In this document: piece by piece, positions 23,961 to 34,978 of the stretch
How positions within the stretch are numbered: position 1 is the first letter of the stretch
Layout: each line of letters opens with the position of its first letter
DNA from: Poa pratensis
Lineage: Eukaryota > Streptophyta > Magnoliopsida > Poales > Poaceae
DNA length: 64,000 nt
Direction: 5' to 3'
NCBI GenBank assembly: GCA_947311845.1
Contig: CAMZMU010000020.1
Coordinates: forward strand, 40,918,489-40,982,488
Position numbers and translations under genes: made by a program
Notes under the pieces: model-generated
Seen by the model: only the letters and a program-made list of their open reading frames with translations
The model's database searches: none
Told to the model about the DNA's origin: nothing

Positions 23961-24039
23961 CCCAAACGCCACTGATCGCGTCGCAGGATGGAACATTGAG
24001 CTACAACCTTTTGGCCTGCGCTTCGACACCACCAGGGTC

Positions 24040-24600
24040 ATCAAGGGAAGGGCATTGGCGGACTTCGTCGCCGAATGGACGGACACGCAGCAAGAAGAGC
24101 CTCATGAGGCAGAAACCACGCCATCTGGGACACAGTGCCAAACCACTGGACCATGCACTTCGACGGGGCATTCGCATGCCAGAACGCAGGGGCTGGCGTC
24201 GTCCAGACCTCACCAAAAGGCGACAAGCTCTACTACGCCGTCCAGCTGTGCTTCACGACTGACAAGGTCTCCAACAACATCGCTGAGTACGAAGGCCTCC
24301 TCGCCGGGCTCAGAGCCGCAATCGCCCTCGGCATCAAGCACTTACTCATCAAGGGTGATTCCCAGCTCCTCGTCAACTTCTCCAACAAGAGCTACATGCC
24401 TAAGGACGGTCACATGACCGCTTACCTCGAGGAGGTCGCAAGCTCGAGAAGCACTTCAAGGGGATGGAGCTCAGGCACATCCCGCGAAGGGAGAACCAGG
24501 AGGCTGATGACATTGCCAGGCGAGCATCGCGAAGAGAGGCCCAGCAGGCAGGCGTGTTCGAGGAAAGGCTCACCAGGGCGTCGGTGAAACAGCCAAAAGA
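24040..24600 (+). pseudogene. P1 second (archaeal-type) RNase H domain
   Basis: The frame beginning 24135 carries WTMHFDGAFACQNAGAGVV, NNIAEYEGLLAGLRAAIALG and LIKGDSQLLVNFSNKSYM, the pattern of the additional aRNase H found in Tat/Ogre elements. The upstream segment ending ADFVAEWTD (about 24055-24080) is in another frame, and the downstream GMELRHIPRRENQEADDIAR (from 24464) is in a third. Its presence is the main reason for the Tat assignment. Confidence 0.75.
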
Positions 24601-24686
24601 AGCATCAGCATGGACACCGACGAAGAGCTCCCACCAGCACCAACATCTGGAGCACCGAGCTGCGGTCCACCCTCAGGAGAGCGCCT

Positions 24687-25948
24687 TTGTTGGCCATGAC
24701 ACATCAAGAGACGGGCTGGATCGACGAGCTCAAGGAGTACCTCAGGGACGGAGTCCTCCCTGAAGAGGATGCAGAAGCAGAGAGAATTGCTCGACAGGCC
24801 AAGTCATACTGCCTTCACGAGGGAGACCTGTACCGCAAGCGTCCAAATGGAGTTGCATTGAAATGCGTCCCCCTGAAGAAGGCCGCCAGCTGATCAAGGA
24901 CATACACAGTGGAGAATGTGGCCACCACTCATCATCTCGCACCCTCGCGGGGAAGGTCTTCAGGAGTGGATTCTACTGGCCCTCAGTGCTTCAAGACGTA
25001 ACCACCGTCGTCCAGGCTTGCGAGGCATGCCAGTTCCACGCCAAGCAGGTTCATCAGCCTGCACTGGGGCTCCAGACCATCCCGCTCTCCTGGCCCTTCG
25101 CGGTCTGGGGGCTGGACATCCTGGGACCATTCCCACGCTCCAGCGGGGGCTACCGCTACCTCTACGTCGCCATTGACAAGTTCACCAAGTGGGCGGAGGT
25201 AGAAGCGGTGCGCAGTATCCCGGCGAGATCAGCGGTGAAATTCATCAGAGGCCTAGCCTGTCGCTTCGGCGTGCCAAATCGCATCATCACCGACAACGGC
25301 TCACAGTTCACCAGTGGCATCTTCAGGGCCTACTGCGAGAGCCTCGGCACCCGGCTCTGCTTCGCCTCGGTGGCTCACCCATGAAGCAATGGGCAGGCTG
25401 AGCGAGCGAATGCTGAGGTGCTCAAGGGCCTCAAGACAAGAAGCTTCAACCGCCTCAAGGCCCACGGCAAGAACTGGATTGAAGAGCTCCCCTCTGTGCT
25501 CTGGTCCATCCGCACCACCGCCACGAAGCCCACTGGAGAAACACCGTTCGCCCTCGTCTATGGCGCTGAAGCAGTCCTCCCCACCGAGATCAAGCATGGG
25601 TCCCCACGGATCCTCGCTTTCAACGAGGACGATCAAGAGGAGCTCCACAACGACGACCTGCTGCTGCTCGATGGACTACGTCGCCTCGCTGCCCTCCGGC
25701 GGCAAAGTACCAGCAAGATCTGCGCCGCTACCACAGCCGCCACATACGCCCGCGCACCCTCGAGACAGGCGATCTCGTCCTGAGGAGGATACTCTCCAGG
25801 GAAGGCCTCCACAAGCTCTCACCCATGTGGGAAGGCCCCTACAGGGTCGCGCACATCGCCAGGCCCGGCGTGGTACGCTCGAGACGGAAGACGGCACCCC
25901 GGTCAAGAACCCGTGGAACATCGAGCACCTACGCAAGTTCTACCCGTT
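24687..25948 (+). pseudogene. P1 integrase, with in-frame stop and frameshifts
   Basis: An HHCC zinc domain (HSGECGHH, CEACQFH) is followed by a catalytic core with GLDILGPF, TDNGSQF and, past an in-frame TGA at 25382-25384, GQAERANAEVL, which supplies the three acidic catalytic residues. The C-terminal region includes WSIRTTATKPTGETPF and a chromatin/DNA-binding tail ending at RKFYP. Frame changes lie near 24880, 25680 and 25870. The TGA replaces a codon before SNGQ and is one step from CGA. The enzyme would insert the DNA copy in the genome. Confidence 0.82.
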
Positions 25949-27046
25949 ATCACATCACGCAGGCATTTTTTGTCTCAAGAGGGAAGCACGCATCTTCACC
26001 TCCCAGCTTCACCAAGCTTTTCCCTTCACGAGGGCCATCTCCACTGAGAGCTCTCTACAACGCGTCGCCACGGGCCGCGAGAAGCCTCAGCCACTCCATG
26101 TGGAACCCCATGCCCAGACATGGCGGACTTTGTCTTGGCCTCGCCAAGTGTAATGAACAATTTCAGGTCATCATGAACCTTTGCGCCTCGGCGCCGTTAT
26201 GTAATATTGCTTGGTGAGTTTTTTTCTTACATTCATTCGCGCTCATATTTTCCCCATGCGCACCTCGCGAGCGGGGGCTGAGCACGGTGCCTGTGTCTCG
26301 GGAGCATCCCAGCAGCATCGCAAAACCCAAAGGATCCGAGCTCTAACTCGTGGTTCTCCGCCCATGACCGTTATCTCACCAAAGAGCTCTGACTCACGGG
26401 CCAGCTCCCATGCACGTCACCTCACCAAGGACCTTGGTGCTTACTCTCCTCGTGAGATACCCATGAGGAAACCTATGAGCGCGCATGAGTTGTACAACCG
26501 TGCATTGCTTGTGGGTACGCCTCTCTCTCCAACGCAGGGAACAAGACGCCCTACAGGGCTGCGGAGCTCCAAATCAGCCTCAGGCAACCTCGAGAGGGGA
26601 AACGCCTCGCCGGGAACACGACACCCTCTACGAGGCAAACGCTCGCAAAAGCTAAGTCCAGAACTTACGCCTCACGAGTTTTTTCCCTCTCGCTGGTTTT
26701 GTCGCCCCTCGAGCCTCTCTTTTCTCTCTTACGCCTCATGGGCTGCTTGCACGTCAAAGGGGAGCTCCCGAGCATCGCGCCTCGAGAGCCCTTACCTCTC
26801 TAAGCCTTACGCACCCCCCGGCCTTGTCGAGCCCTGACTCCGGCATACCGAAGCGGCGGTGCTATTTGCGCTGAAAGCAGGGTCCTAACGACGTAGAGCG
26901 AAAAAGACATGAGGAAACAGATAAAAGGCCTCCCGAGGGGCACTCACACTTGCATAAAATAAAAGTGTCTTTACAAGCCATTCACAAAGTGGAAATAGTA
27001 AATCCTAAGATAACTAGTGCTCCAGGCACATCACTCCACAGGAGCA
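25949..27046 (+). other. Non-coding region of P1 between integrase and the antisense gene
   Basis: About 1.1 kb with no supported frame on either strand. It contains many CTCGCGAG-like words also found in the P1 LTR. The ORF 26211-26837 has no recognisable content. Confidence 0.6.
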
Positions 27047-27048
27047 GC

Positions 27049-30000
27049 TCACGCAGCAGGGCTGTCGTCGTCCTCGCCATCGACAGCCTCGTCACCCTCC
27101 TCCTCAGCGCCTGCCTCGCCGTCGTCTTCCTCGACCTCAACCCTCTTGAAGCGCTGGACATACTTCTCCACGTCGTCCCACACCGAGGCATCCAGCTTCG
27201 AGACAAGCCTCTGCTCCAGAGGCTCCGTCACGGTCGCAAAGTCGAAGCTGGGGTGGAGATGCGCAAGGTTGGCGAAGATTTGGCCGACGGCGACAAGGAG
27301 CTCGCGGCTCTCGTTGTCGACCAGGTCGTCGAGGTTCGTCACAACCTCCTCGAAGCTGGTGAGGAGCTGCTCGAAGAAGCCGAGGTAGGTGGCGACGTCA
27401 GAGTTCCCCTCGGCAGGGAGTGCGGGTGCCTCGGCTCCCAGGCGGCCGCGACAGTTCGCGCACGGCTCACCAGGGAGAGGAACATGCGTTCCTGCTGGCG
27501 CGACAAGACCCGCGCAGCCTGAGCGCTCTGCCGGGCCTCCTCGACAAGTTCTACAACAGGCCCCACCTGCTGCTGCATCTCGCTCATGTCTTGCGTCAAG
27601 GAGGCAAGGTCCTGTTCCGCACGCTTCCGGGCCTCCACGCAGCCTAGAGACGGGAGTCAAATCGCTTTTTGGGCCTCGAGCTCCCTGATGCGAGCGTTGA
27701 GCTCGTCGCGCTTCTTTGTGAAGCGCTCCTCCTCCATGTTGGCCTTCCTCGCGAACTCCTTGGAGCAGTTGTCGTGGAAGAGTTTCTCCTTGGTCGCAGA
27801 CTCCTCCTGCATCTTCTCCTCTTTCTTGCGGAGGTTCTCGCTGGTCTGCGCGAGGCGTTTCTTGTAGAACTCCTCGTCCTGGGTCACCTTGCTCTCGCGA
27901 GACTCCAGGTGTTCCCGCTGCGCGGCTTGATCTCTCTTGATCTGCTCAACCTGCTCCTCGCGCTTGCGTAGCTCAGACTCGCGGGAGTCGAGATCTGCCC
28001 CGCGCTGCAGGATCAGCCCTTCGCGGATGCGCAGGTCCTCGCGGAACTTCTCCAAGCTCTGCCGCACGTTCTTCGACTCGGCGATGATCCCCGCCTCGCG
28101 ATCCATGAGCTCTTGGTGCTTGGTGGAGACTGCCGCCTCGCGCGCCGCCAGTTCCTGGTGCTTGGCCTCAGTCTCCGCCTCGAGAGCCTCGCGCCTAGCA
28201 CTCAAGTCCGCGAGGGTCTCCTCAACCTCGCGGACCACGCTGATGCGGATCTCTTCAGCAGAGCGCAGTGCCGCCTCATCCTTCCGGCGGCAGCACTCCA
28301 CGGTCTCCTGGAGGCAGGCCCAGCCCCGCGCGAGCTCGGCGTCCTCCTCCGCCCTGGCGCGGTCTTCCTCGGCGAGCTGGGCCTCGAGCCCATCGAGCAC
28401 CTCCCGCGCCGAGCGAAGAACAACATCTCGGCGAGCCGCAACCGGGCGCCGACCCCGCAGGACCAAGGCCCATGAATCGCCAGAAGGCCTGGAGGGGCCG
28501 GCGCCTGCCGAGGACTCTGGAACGTCACGCCTTGGGCTCGGAGTAGCCTCGAGGTGCGCCTGGGGGCTCTGGTGAGAGCCTCCCTCTTCATCCATGCTGG
28601 GGGCTTTCTGCGGGCTCGGAGCGCCCTCGCCATCAGCCCCACCATTCTTCTACCCCTGGGGCGCGTCTTCCTCCACTTCAGGGGCAGGATCAGTCTTCTC
28701 TGTTGAGGCCGCCCCCGCTGCAGCCTCAGCATCCGCCGCCGGCTCTTCAGGGCCTGCGCTTGGTGGAGGCGAAGGCACGGTAGCCTCCTCCATCTCAACA
28801 TCAGCGCGCGTCTCCGCCGACGTCGCCGTCTCCGCCGCGCGCTCCTTCGCCGGCGACGCGGCCCTCGCCGCATCTTCCTCCGTCACCTTCTCCTGCTGCG
28901 CAAGAGAGGTATCGGGCCGCGCGGTCGGCTGCACCGTCGCCTCAGCCTCCTCCTCCTCGTGGCGCTCCTCCGCCTCGGGAGGCGGTGCCGCAGTCTCGGG
29001 AGGAGGAGCGGTGTCCTCGTGAGGCACCGCCTCAGCCGTAGGCGCTGCAGACGCCGCTGCAGCGCTGGAGATCTCTCCAAGCCTCCGGAGCCTTCGCCGC
29101 TTCGGCTCCTCGAGGCGCCTGGAGAAGAAAAAGCTCAGAAATCCCTCGAGAGGGCCACGCAAGGACAACATCGAAAAAGAAAGGGAAGTACAAGGCTTAC
29201 GCTGCTGTGTCGACCCACTTCCTCTTCGGCATCCGCCGCGCAGGCGGAGCACTAGGCTCCGCGATCTTCCGAGCCTCGGTAGACCTGGCCTGGCCCGCCT
29301 TGGCACCGGCCTCTGCCTCCTCCCGAGCTCCGGCGTTCCTGTCGTGGATCGCCTTGGAGCGGGGCTCGCAGTGGCCCGACGAAGCATCATCGTCATCGCT
29401 CTCCTCCTTTCCCTCGACACGCTGCGAGGGGGCGACCACGAACTGGTCGCCGCTGCCCGAGGAGATCTCGTGGATCTCAATGTCAGGCGACACGCCCTTC
29501 GAGGTGCTTGAGTTCTCTATCGAAGAAACAGGGCCTCCCGAGGCACCGGTCGCGCCTGCGTCCGACTCCGCGGGCGTCTCCGTCGTCTCCTCCTCGCCAT
29601 CAGCTGGCGCCCCCTGCGCCGCAGACTCCGGATCCTCGCGAGGCCCAACATGCCCCTCAGGCACCAGGCCCCACTGGTCGAACTTCGGCATTGTCTCCAC
29701 GAGCGTGACGCGACGCCCAAGATCAAGCCTGTGGAGCGGAACGGTCTTGTCGGTGGCCTTGGGGATGTCTGGAGACGTGAAGAGGACCTCCATGATGCTG
29801 TGCACTTCCTCCTGCGTGAAGAGGGTAGCGCTCAGGCGCATCTTGTCCCTCTGGTTGGAGTACAGCCACATCGCGTCCGCATGCCTCTGGAGTGGAGCGA
29901 CGCGACGCCTCATGAAGTCCTTGGCCACCATCTGCCCGGTGAGGCCTGCCTCGCGGAGGTCCTTCAAGCGCCTCACCACGGGGCCAAGTGCTGCACTCTT

Positions 30001-30656
30001 GAGCGTTTTGGAAGACCAGCTTGCCCTCTTCGTCGGAGGCGCCTCAGGCAGATCGAAGTAAGGGCTCTCGCTCCCGGTCGCCACGAGGAACCAGTGCTTG
30101 CGGAAGTCCTCCACCTTCTTCGTCACGCTGGTCACGACGTTCTCGCCGGCCCACGATGGGGATGTAGACGCCCCCCATGCCATCGGTGATGCGAAAGGAC
30201 ACGCATCCCGACCGCTCCTTGTTCGCCGTGAACCGAAGCGCGTAGAAGCTGCGGAAGAGGTCCACCGAGGGCGGAATACCGATGTGCGCCACGCAGAGGT
30301 AGGCGAAGATGGCGAGGATGAGGATGGAGTTGGGGTGGAGGTGAAGAATCTGGATCTGGTAACGCTCCAGAACCGCCAGAAAGAAGTCGGAGAAGGGAGG
30401 CACGAGCCCGCATAGAGGGTGTGCATGAAGATGGGGTAGAGGCCACCGCCAGCGTTGTCCGCGGCTTGAGCACCGAAGCGCCGTGCTCGTTGGTCGCCGA
30501 GGCCGCCATGTGGCGCACCTTGTCCAGTTGCGCCTCCTTGAAGTGGAAGCCGGTCAGAGCCGGCTCGAGGTCGCCGTCCTGCCGCATCGCGGCAGACTCG
30601 CCTTCCTGCACCACCGCCTTGCCCTTCTTGGATGCAGTGGCCTTCTTGGGCGCCAT
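27049..30656 (-). pseudogene. P1 antisense gene: gypsy-type transposon (PF04195-like) protein with long coiled coil
   Basis: The gene starts at ATG 30656 (MAPKKATASKKGK, a basic nuclear-type N terminus) and runs against gag-pol. Exon 1 (to about 29204) contains the conserved hydrophobic domain around FSDFFLAVLERYQIQILHLH and FRSFYALRF, then a mixed-charge middle ending KRKWVD. An intron (about 29203-29119, GT...AG on the minus strand) leads to exon 2, with an Ala/Glu-rich stretch, a coiled coil of some 200 residues (28595-27660) and a C-terminal domain with FFEQLLTSFEEVVTNLDDL and an acidic tail ending at 27049. Lesions: frame changes near 30430, 30400 and 30150, TAG at 28650, TGA at 27657 and a frame change near 27450. 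The PF04195 assignment is from memory of the domain pattern. Function is unknown. Confidence 0.72.
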
Positions 30657-30758
30657 TGCCGCGAGATTGCGAAGGAGGAGCTTGGGGATTGAGCGCTGGG
30701 AAGAAGGAAGCGAAAGGGGAACGAATGGAGTAATGGCCGCCTGCGCCGAGCTCTCCGC

Positions 30759-30767
30759 CTTTTATCG
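30759..30767 (-). promoter_or_regulatory. TATA-like element of the P1 antisense gene
   Basis: The minus strand reads GATAAAAGG about 105 bases before the antisense ATG (30656). The position parallels the TATA boxes before the antisense genes of M1 and M2. Confidence 0.45.
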
Positions 30768-30951
30768 GCCCATCGAGCCGTTACCAGGACGTGGTGGGTC
30801 CCACCACTGCGCCCGTTACTTCAGAGGAGATCGTGGGATCGTGTCCGGCCGCAGTGCTCACGTGTCTCGGCCTAAGCAGGCTTCTTTGGGCCCACGACGA
30901 TTCGCCTCCATCTGTGAAACTCCTGCGTGCCCATCGCGGGCCTGGGGCTAC

Positions 30952-32088
30952 TTTCGGCCCAGTGGAAACCAGCGTACCATGGGCCGGCCTGCCACAGCCC
31001 TCGACGCTCCGCGGGAAATTCGGCTAAGGACCAGGCGTTCAGCCTGACGAGCCTCGCGAGGGACTTTTCCCCTCGCGAGGATTTCTTCACTCGGCTGAGC
31101 ATTTCTGCTAAGGACCAGACGCTCAGCCTAAGGGGCCTCGAGAGGGACTTCTCCCTCGGGAGGGCCTCACCTGTCCAGAAAACCACCAAGTCCTGGCGCA
31201 CCTCCGCGCCACCCTCGCGAGCCCTCCCTCGCGAGGCGTCAACTACAGAACCTCGGCGAGGCTCCAGGCCCTCGCGGGGTTCCTTCAAGTGGAAGCAAGC
31301 TCCTGCACCCGCTGCAGAGCACACATGGTCTCTGCACCCGCCGCAGAGTGACGCGCGCATCTGCGCGCGATGACGACGACGCCGCAGTTGCCGTTTTCGT
31401 GTATAAAGCAGTCAACAAAGCTGGGGCAAGCAAAGCGGACTCCAAGGATTGCCATTTTGGTGATAAATCGGCCGGCCGCCGCTATGCTCCAAGCGCGACG
31501 TCACTGTGGGGCACGCCACAGGACTCTGCAGCGCCAGCCCACCGTCCTGGATGGACGGTGGCTTTTTCTGCCAAGACGACGTGCTCTCTGCCATGGACCA
31601 CGTCCATGGACACCCCCGACGCCGTGCGATGTGTTCCACCTTTGCCACCATGTGGATTTCCTTTCCCGCCTGTTATTTTCGGGGAAGAGGACCGAGGCAG
31701 TATATAAGGAGGCAGCGTACGACCAAGGAGGGGGATCCCGCATTCGCGAACTCATTCCACAGACAAGCAGCTACGTCTGAAGGAGAAGACAGAGCTCATT
31801 CCACCATAGTCCACCATAGCCATAGTTGTGCCCTCGGCAAGCACCTTGTACTGTGAACCTCTCCAAGCAGTGCAAATACATCTTAGGAGGACGTAGGGTC
31901 TTTACACCTCGCGGTGGGCCTGAACCTGGGTAGCGGCTTGTGTTCCTTCTCTGTCGTGATGTTCCTCACCGAGCTCGACGAGCACCGTCGCCGAGGTTGT
32001 TGAGGATTTGTTTGACGTTGTGTTCAGCCCCTTACTCGATTCCTGGCATTTGAGAGACACCCCTAGTTCCTGGGACTAGTCTCCGACA
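30952..32088 (+). repeat. 3' LTR of P1
   Basis: This is the second copy of the 18939-20072 repeat, 1137 bp. A purine-rich tract with TGGGGCTA (30943-30950) precedes it. The first two bases are TT where the 5' LTR has TG, so the terminal dinucleotide is mutated. Its TATA box is at 31701-31708. It ends TCTCCGACA and is followed by the AAGCA duplication. Confidence 0.92.
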
Positions 32089-32093
32089 AAGCA

Positions 32094-32662
32094 TGCACAG
32101 GTCGATGGTATATTGACTCCGAGCGAGATGTTATGCCTAAGTGCGGGATGCTGATGCAAGGACTTAGATCTTTGTCTGCCGTGTCCTCGATCCATCCTGT
32201 CCCTCCGGGTATCCAACTCCTTAGCCGCTTTCCACCGTCAGTTCCTGTCCCGGGAAGGCGCTGCACACAACAAACTTTCAGTAGGAAAGAATGGACCCTC
32301 TTTTCATGTCGAGATAGTGTTTCATCCGTAGCAACCCGCAAGCAAAGTTGAATGTGCATTTCTGTGTTTAGGTTCGTTAAAACACAGTACTGCCCGTTCA
32401 CTCCTTTCCGCGGCAGTACGGCACGATCGGGTGGCAGTGCCTGCTGATAGGCCACTCGCGCTCGACCCGTCAGCCACCGACACCATGTCAGCCCCCTGCT
32501 TGGGGTTGTTACGGATAACACACATCTCGACATAAATTGAGGCTCATGGAATTGAAACACTTATCTTTTATTTCTTGGCGATGACTTCTTACACCGTATT
32601 ACATAACACTAGCCCCTTGGGCGTGCTTAGCGGATTCGATGTTTGGCGATTCATGTTCGTAA
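32094..32662 (-). other. Non-coding 3' region of M1, right of the P1 insertion
   Basis: About 570 bases between the P1 target duplication and the M1 integrase stop. A 165-residue minus frame (32063-32560) crosses the P1 border, so it cannot be an original gene. No domain is recognised. Confidence 0.6.
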
Positions 32663-33505
32663 TTAGGGGTAGAACTTGCGGAGATTCTCGATGTTCCAGG
32701 CGTTGCCTTCCGGCGTGCCTTTCTTGTCTTCCAGATAGACTGCTCCGGGTCTCAGTGTATGAGTAACCCGGTAGGGTCCTTCCCACTTGCTTGACATCTT
32801 GTTCAAGCCCTCGAGATTTTGCATCTTGCGGAGAACCAGGTCTCCAGGCTGTAATTCCCGGGATCGAACATGACGGCTATGATACCGGCACATCCCTTGC
32901 TGGTATCGAGCAGACCGCAATGACGCCCGACAGCGCATTTCCTCCAGGATGTTTATGTCATCAATCATTTGCTCAGCTTGGGCATCTTCATCATATGCGA
33001 GCACCCGGGGAGATCCGTGCCTTAGCTCTGTTGGCAGGACATTTTCGGCTCCATAGACAAGGAAGAAAGGTGTTTCTTTGGTGGCTCGGCTTGGAGTTGT
33101 TCTGAGGGACCACAATACACTGGGTAGGTGATCAATCCAATTCCTCCCCTTGTTCTCCAGCTTATCAAATGCTTTGGTTTTCAGACCTCTTAGGACCTCC
33201 GCATTGGCTCGCTCCACTTCACCGTTGCATCTTGGATAGGACACTGATGCAAAGCACACCTTGATGCCCAATTCTTCACAGAAGTTGAGGAAGGCTCGAC
33301 TTGTGAACTGAGTTCCATTATCCGTGATGATTCTGTTGGGTACTCCGAAGCGGTAGACAATCCCCTCGATGAACTTGATGGCGGCCTGGGCCGTCTGGCG
33401 TGGTACTGGCATTACTTCAACCCACTTCGTGAACTTGTCGACAGCCACAAAGAGGTATTCATGTCCGCCAACTGACTTTGGCAACTTGCCGACGATGTCT
33501 AGCCC
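32663..33505 (-). pseudogene. M1 integrase, catalytic core and C-terminal part (split by M2)
   Basis: The frame is open from the M2 border to TAA at 32663-32665 and carries GLDIVG (at the border), TDNGTQF and GEVERANAEVL, the three acidic residues of the integrase core. These are followed by WSLRTTPSRATKETPF and the C-terminal WEGPYRVTH and LRKFYP motifs. The upstream zinc-domain part lies at 45804-46132, beyond the 12.3-kb M2 insertion. This half has no frameshift or stop, so M1 was probably fairly young when M2 entered. Confidence 0.85.
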
Positions 33506-34477
33506 TGACGTGGTGTGGAACACGGCATATGCCACGGGGTGGCTAAGATCGGTATGGGGGCAGCGTTCTGCAACAGCGGCACCCGCAGGGATTGCGCCGG
33601 AGCGCGGACACGAGAAGTACCTAGGTTCGGAGCCCTCCCGGAGGAGGTAACACTCCTACTCCTGCTCGATCTCTCTATCAATGGTGGACACAGTACAGAG
33701 TTGCTCCTTGAGCTGTTCGAGGAGTGTTCCATGGTTTGGGTGGGGGAAGGAAGAAGTATCAGGCGACCCTTCTACTTGGGCACCGGACAGCCTTATATAG
33801 GCCTGGCTATCCGGCTTACAGGCGGGGCCGGCTGGTCCGCGCCGGCCGGCCGGTGTCGGCTACAGGGGTGTTTCTCCGTGACGCCGCATGTCCGCGGCAC
33901 AGTGCGCTACACTTCGCACAGTCGAACTCCATAGTCGCGTAGGAGATGTCGGGGTAGGTCTGTCGTCGTGGAGGGCTGACCGGCTGCGATGCCGGACCCC
34001 GCCGACTGGGCGGCGGCGCCTGGGATCTTGTCGGGCGCGGGGCAGCGCCCCGTGTCTCCCGCCTGTCGAGGCCATGCTTCGTTTTAGCCCATGCCTGGGC
34101 GACGTGGAGGGCCTAGCCGGCCATGGCCCCGGCGCCGCCCAACACGGGCCCTTGTCTCCCGCTCGTTGCAGGCGAGTGGCAGCCGGTCATCCGACTGGCG
34201 GGCAACCGAATCCGACTGCTACAGTTGACCTTGGTCGCATAAGGCGGGCGTTGCTTGTCGTTATCTGTTTGTCTAGGAACTATGCTGATGACGAGTCTGC
34301 AGTTCCTTTTGCCCGCGCCGCTCGGCTGTGCCTCGACTGGCTAGGCGGAGTCCGGCTGCACTCGGGGCAGACGGGCTCGGCTTAGCCGGACAGCTGGAAG
34401 CGACCGGGCACCTGAATTTGCGTTTCACTCGGGATCTTCTGTGGGCCTTTGGGTACCCGGGTTTTATCCCCATGTCA
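33506..34477 (-). repeat. 3' LTR of M2
   Basis: In plus orientation it starts TGACGTGGTGTGG and ends CATGTCA. A minus-strand TATA box (TATATAAG) is at 33792-33799. Compared with the 5' LTR it lacks a local duplication of about 50 bases and has a GC-rich stretch of its own near 33985-34045. It is followed by CTAGCCCCCAAACAC (34478-34492), the complement of the polypurine tract. Confidence 0.88.
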
Positions 34478-34824
34478 CTAGCCCCCAAACACGTTGGAGC
34501 GATGCAGTCGGTTACGGCGAGGAGGGCTTCTGCGTGTTCAACAAACCGAAGAAGTTCATCCGGTCGAGGAGGCGAAACGTCGGGCGCTCCGCCGGCCGGG
34601 TGCTGGTGATGACGTAAGGGATGGCCCTGGCACGTCCCATCCGCCTGCCAGGCGGTCACCCGGCAGTCGAGACGACTCCTCGATTTCTGTAGCAGGATCT
34701 TCTGTGGCGATCTAGTAGGAGTGGGATCTTTTGTGGCGTAACTGCCGCCCATGATCTCGCCCTTGATCGTGCGGTCGCGCGCCACACGGCGCGATCCCCG
34801 GGGAAGGTTACCGGTTGCGCGGGC

Positions 34825-34832
34825 TATAAAAG
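34825..34832 (+). promoter_or_regulatory. TATA box of the M2 antisense gene
   Basis: TATAAAAG lies 154 bases before the ATG at 34979, opposite in direction to M2 gag-pol. Confidence 0.5.
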
Positions 34833-34978
34833 GGAGGCGACGCCGTGGTGGGAGGAGTTCGCCTCGCTCTGCCTCCTCGCCTCCACGCGCCCGAGCCCTC
34901 CGCCGCAACCTCCGCGCTTCTCTTCTCCTCCTTCTTCTCCGGCGAAGCGGCTGCTCCACTGGCGCGGCACCTCTCCCT

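Larger units (their letters stand above)
18939..32088 (+). mobile_element. Element P1: complete Tat-lineage Gypsy retrotransposon, plus strand
   Basis: The element has two LTRs (18939-20072 and 30952-32088), a primer site, gag-protease-RT-RNase H-aRNase H-integrase in that order, an antisense gene and a polypurine tract. The target duplication AAGCA is perfect (18934-18938 and 32089-32093). The second, archaeal-type RNase H (MHFDGA motif) and the antisense gene between integrase and 3' LTR place it in the Tat lineage. By eye the LTRs differ at about 30 of 1134 positions plus two small indels. Coding regions carry many frameshifts, so it cannot be autonomous now. Confidence 0.92.

Noticed and set aside
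27937..28575. 212-residue plus-strand Ser/Arg-rich ORF
   Set aside because: Complement of the coiled-coil part of the P1 antisense gene; the minus strand has the meaningful heptad pattern.
32063..32560. 165-residue minus-strand ORF
   Set aside because: Spans the P1 3' LTR border and target duplication, so it is a chance junction frame.
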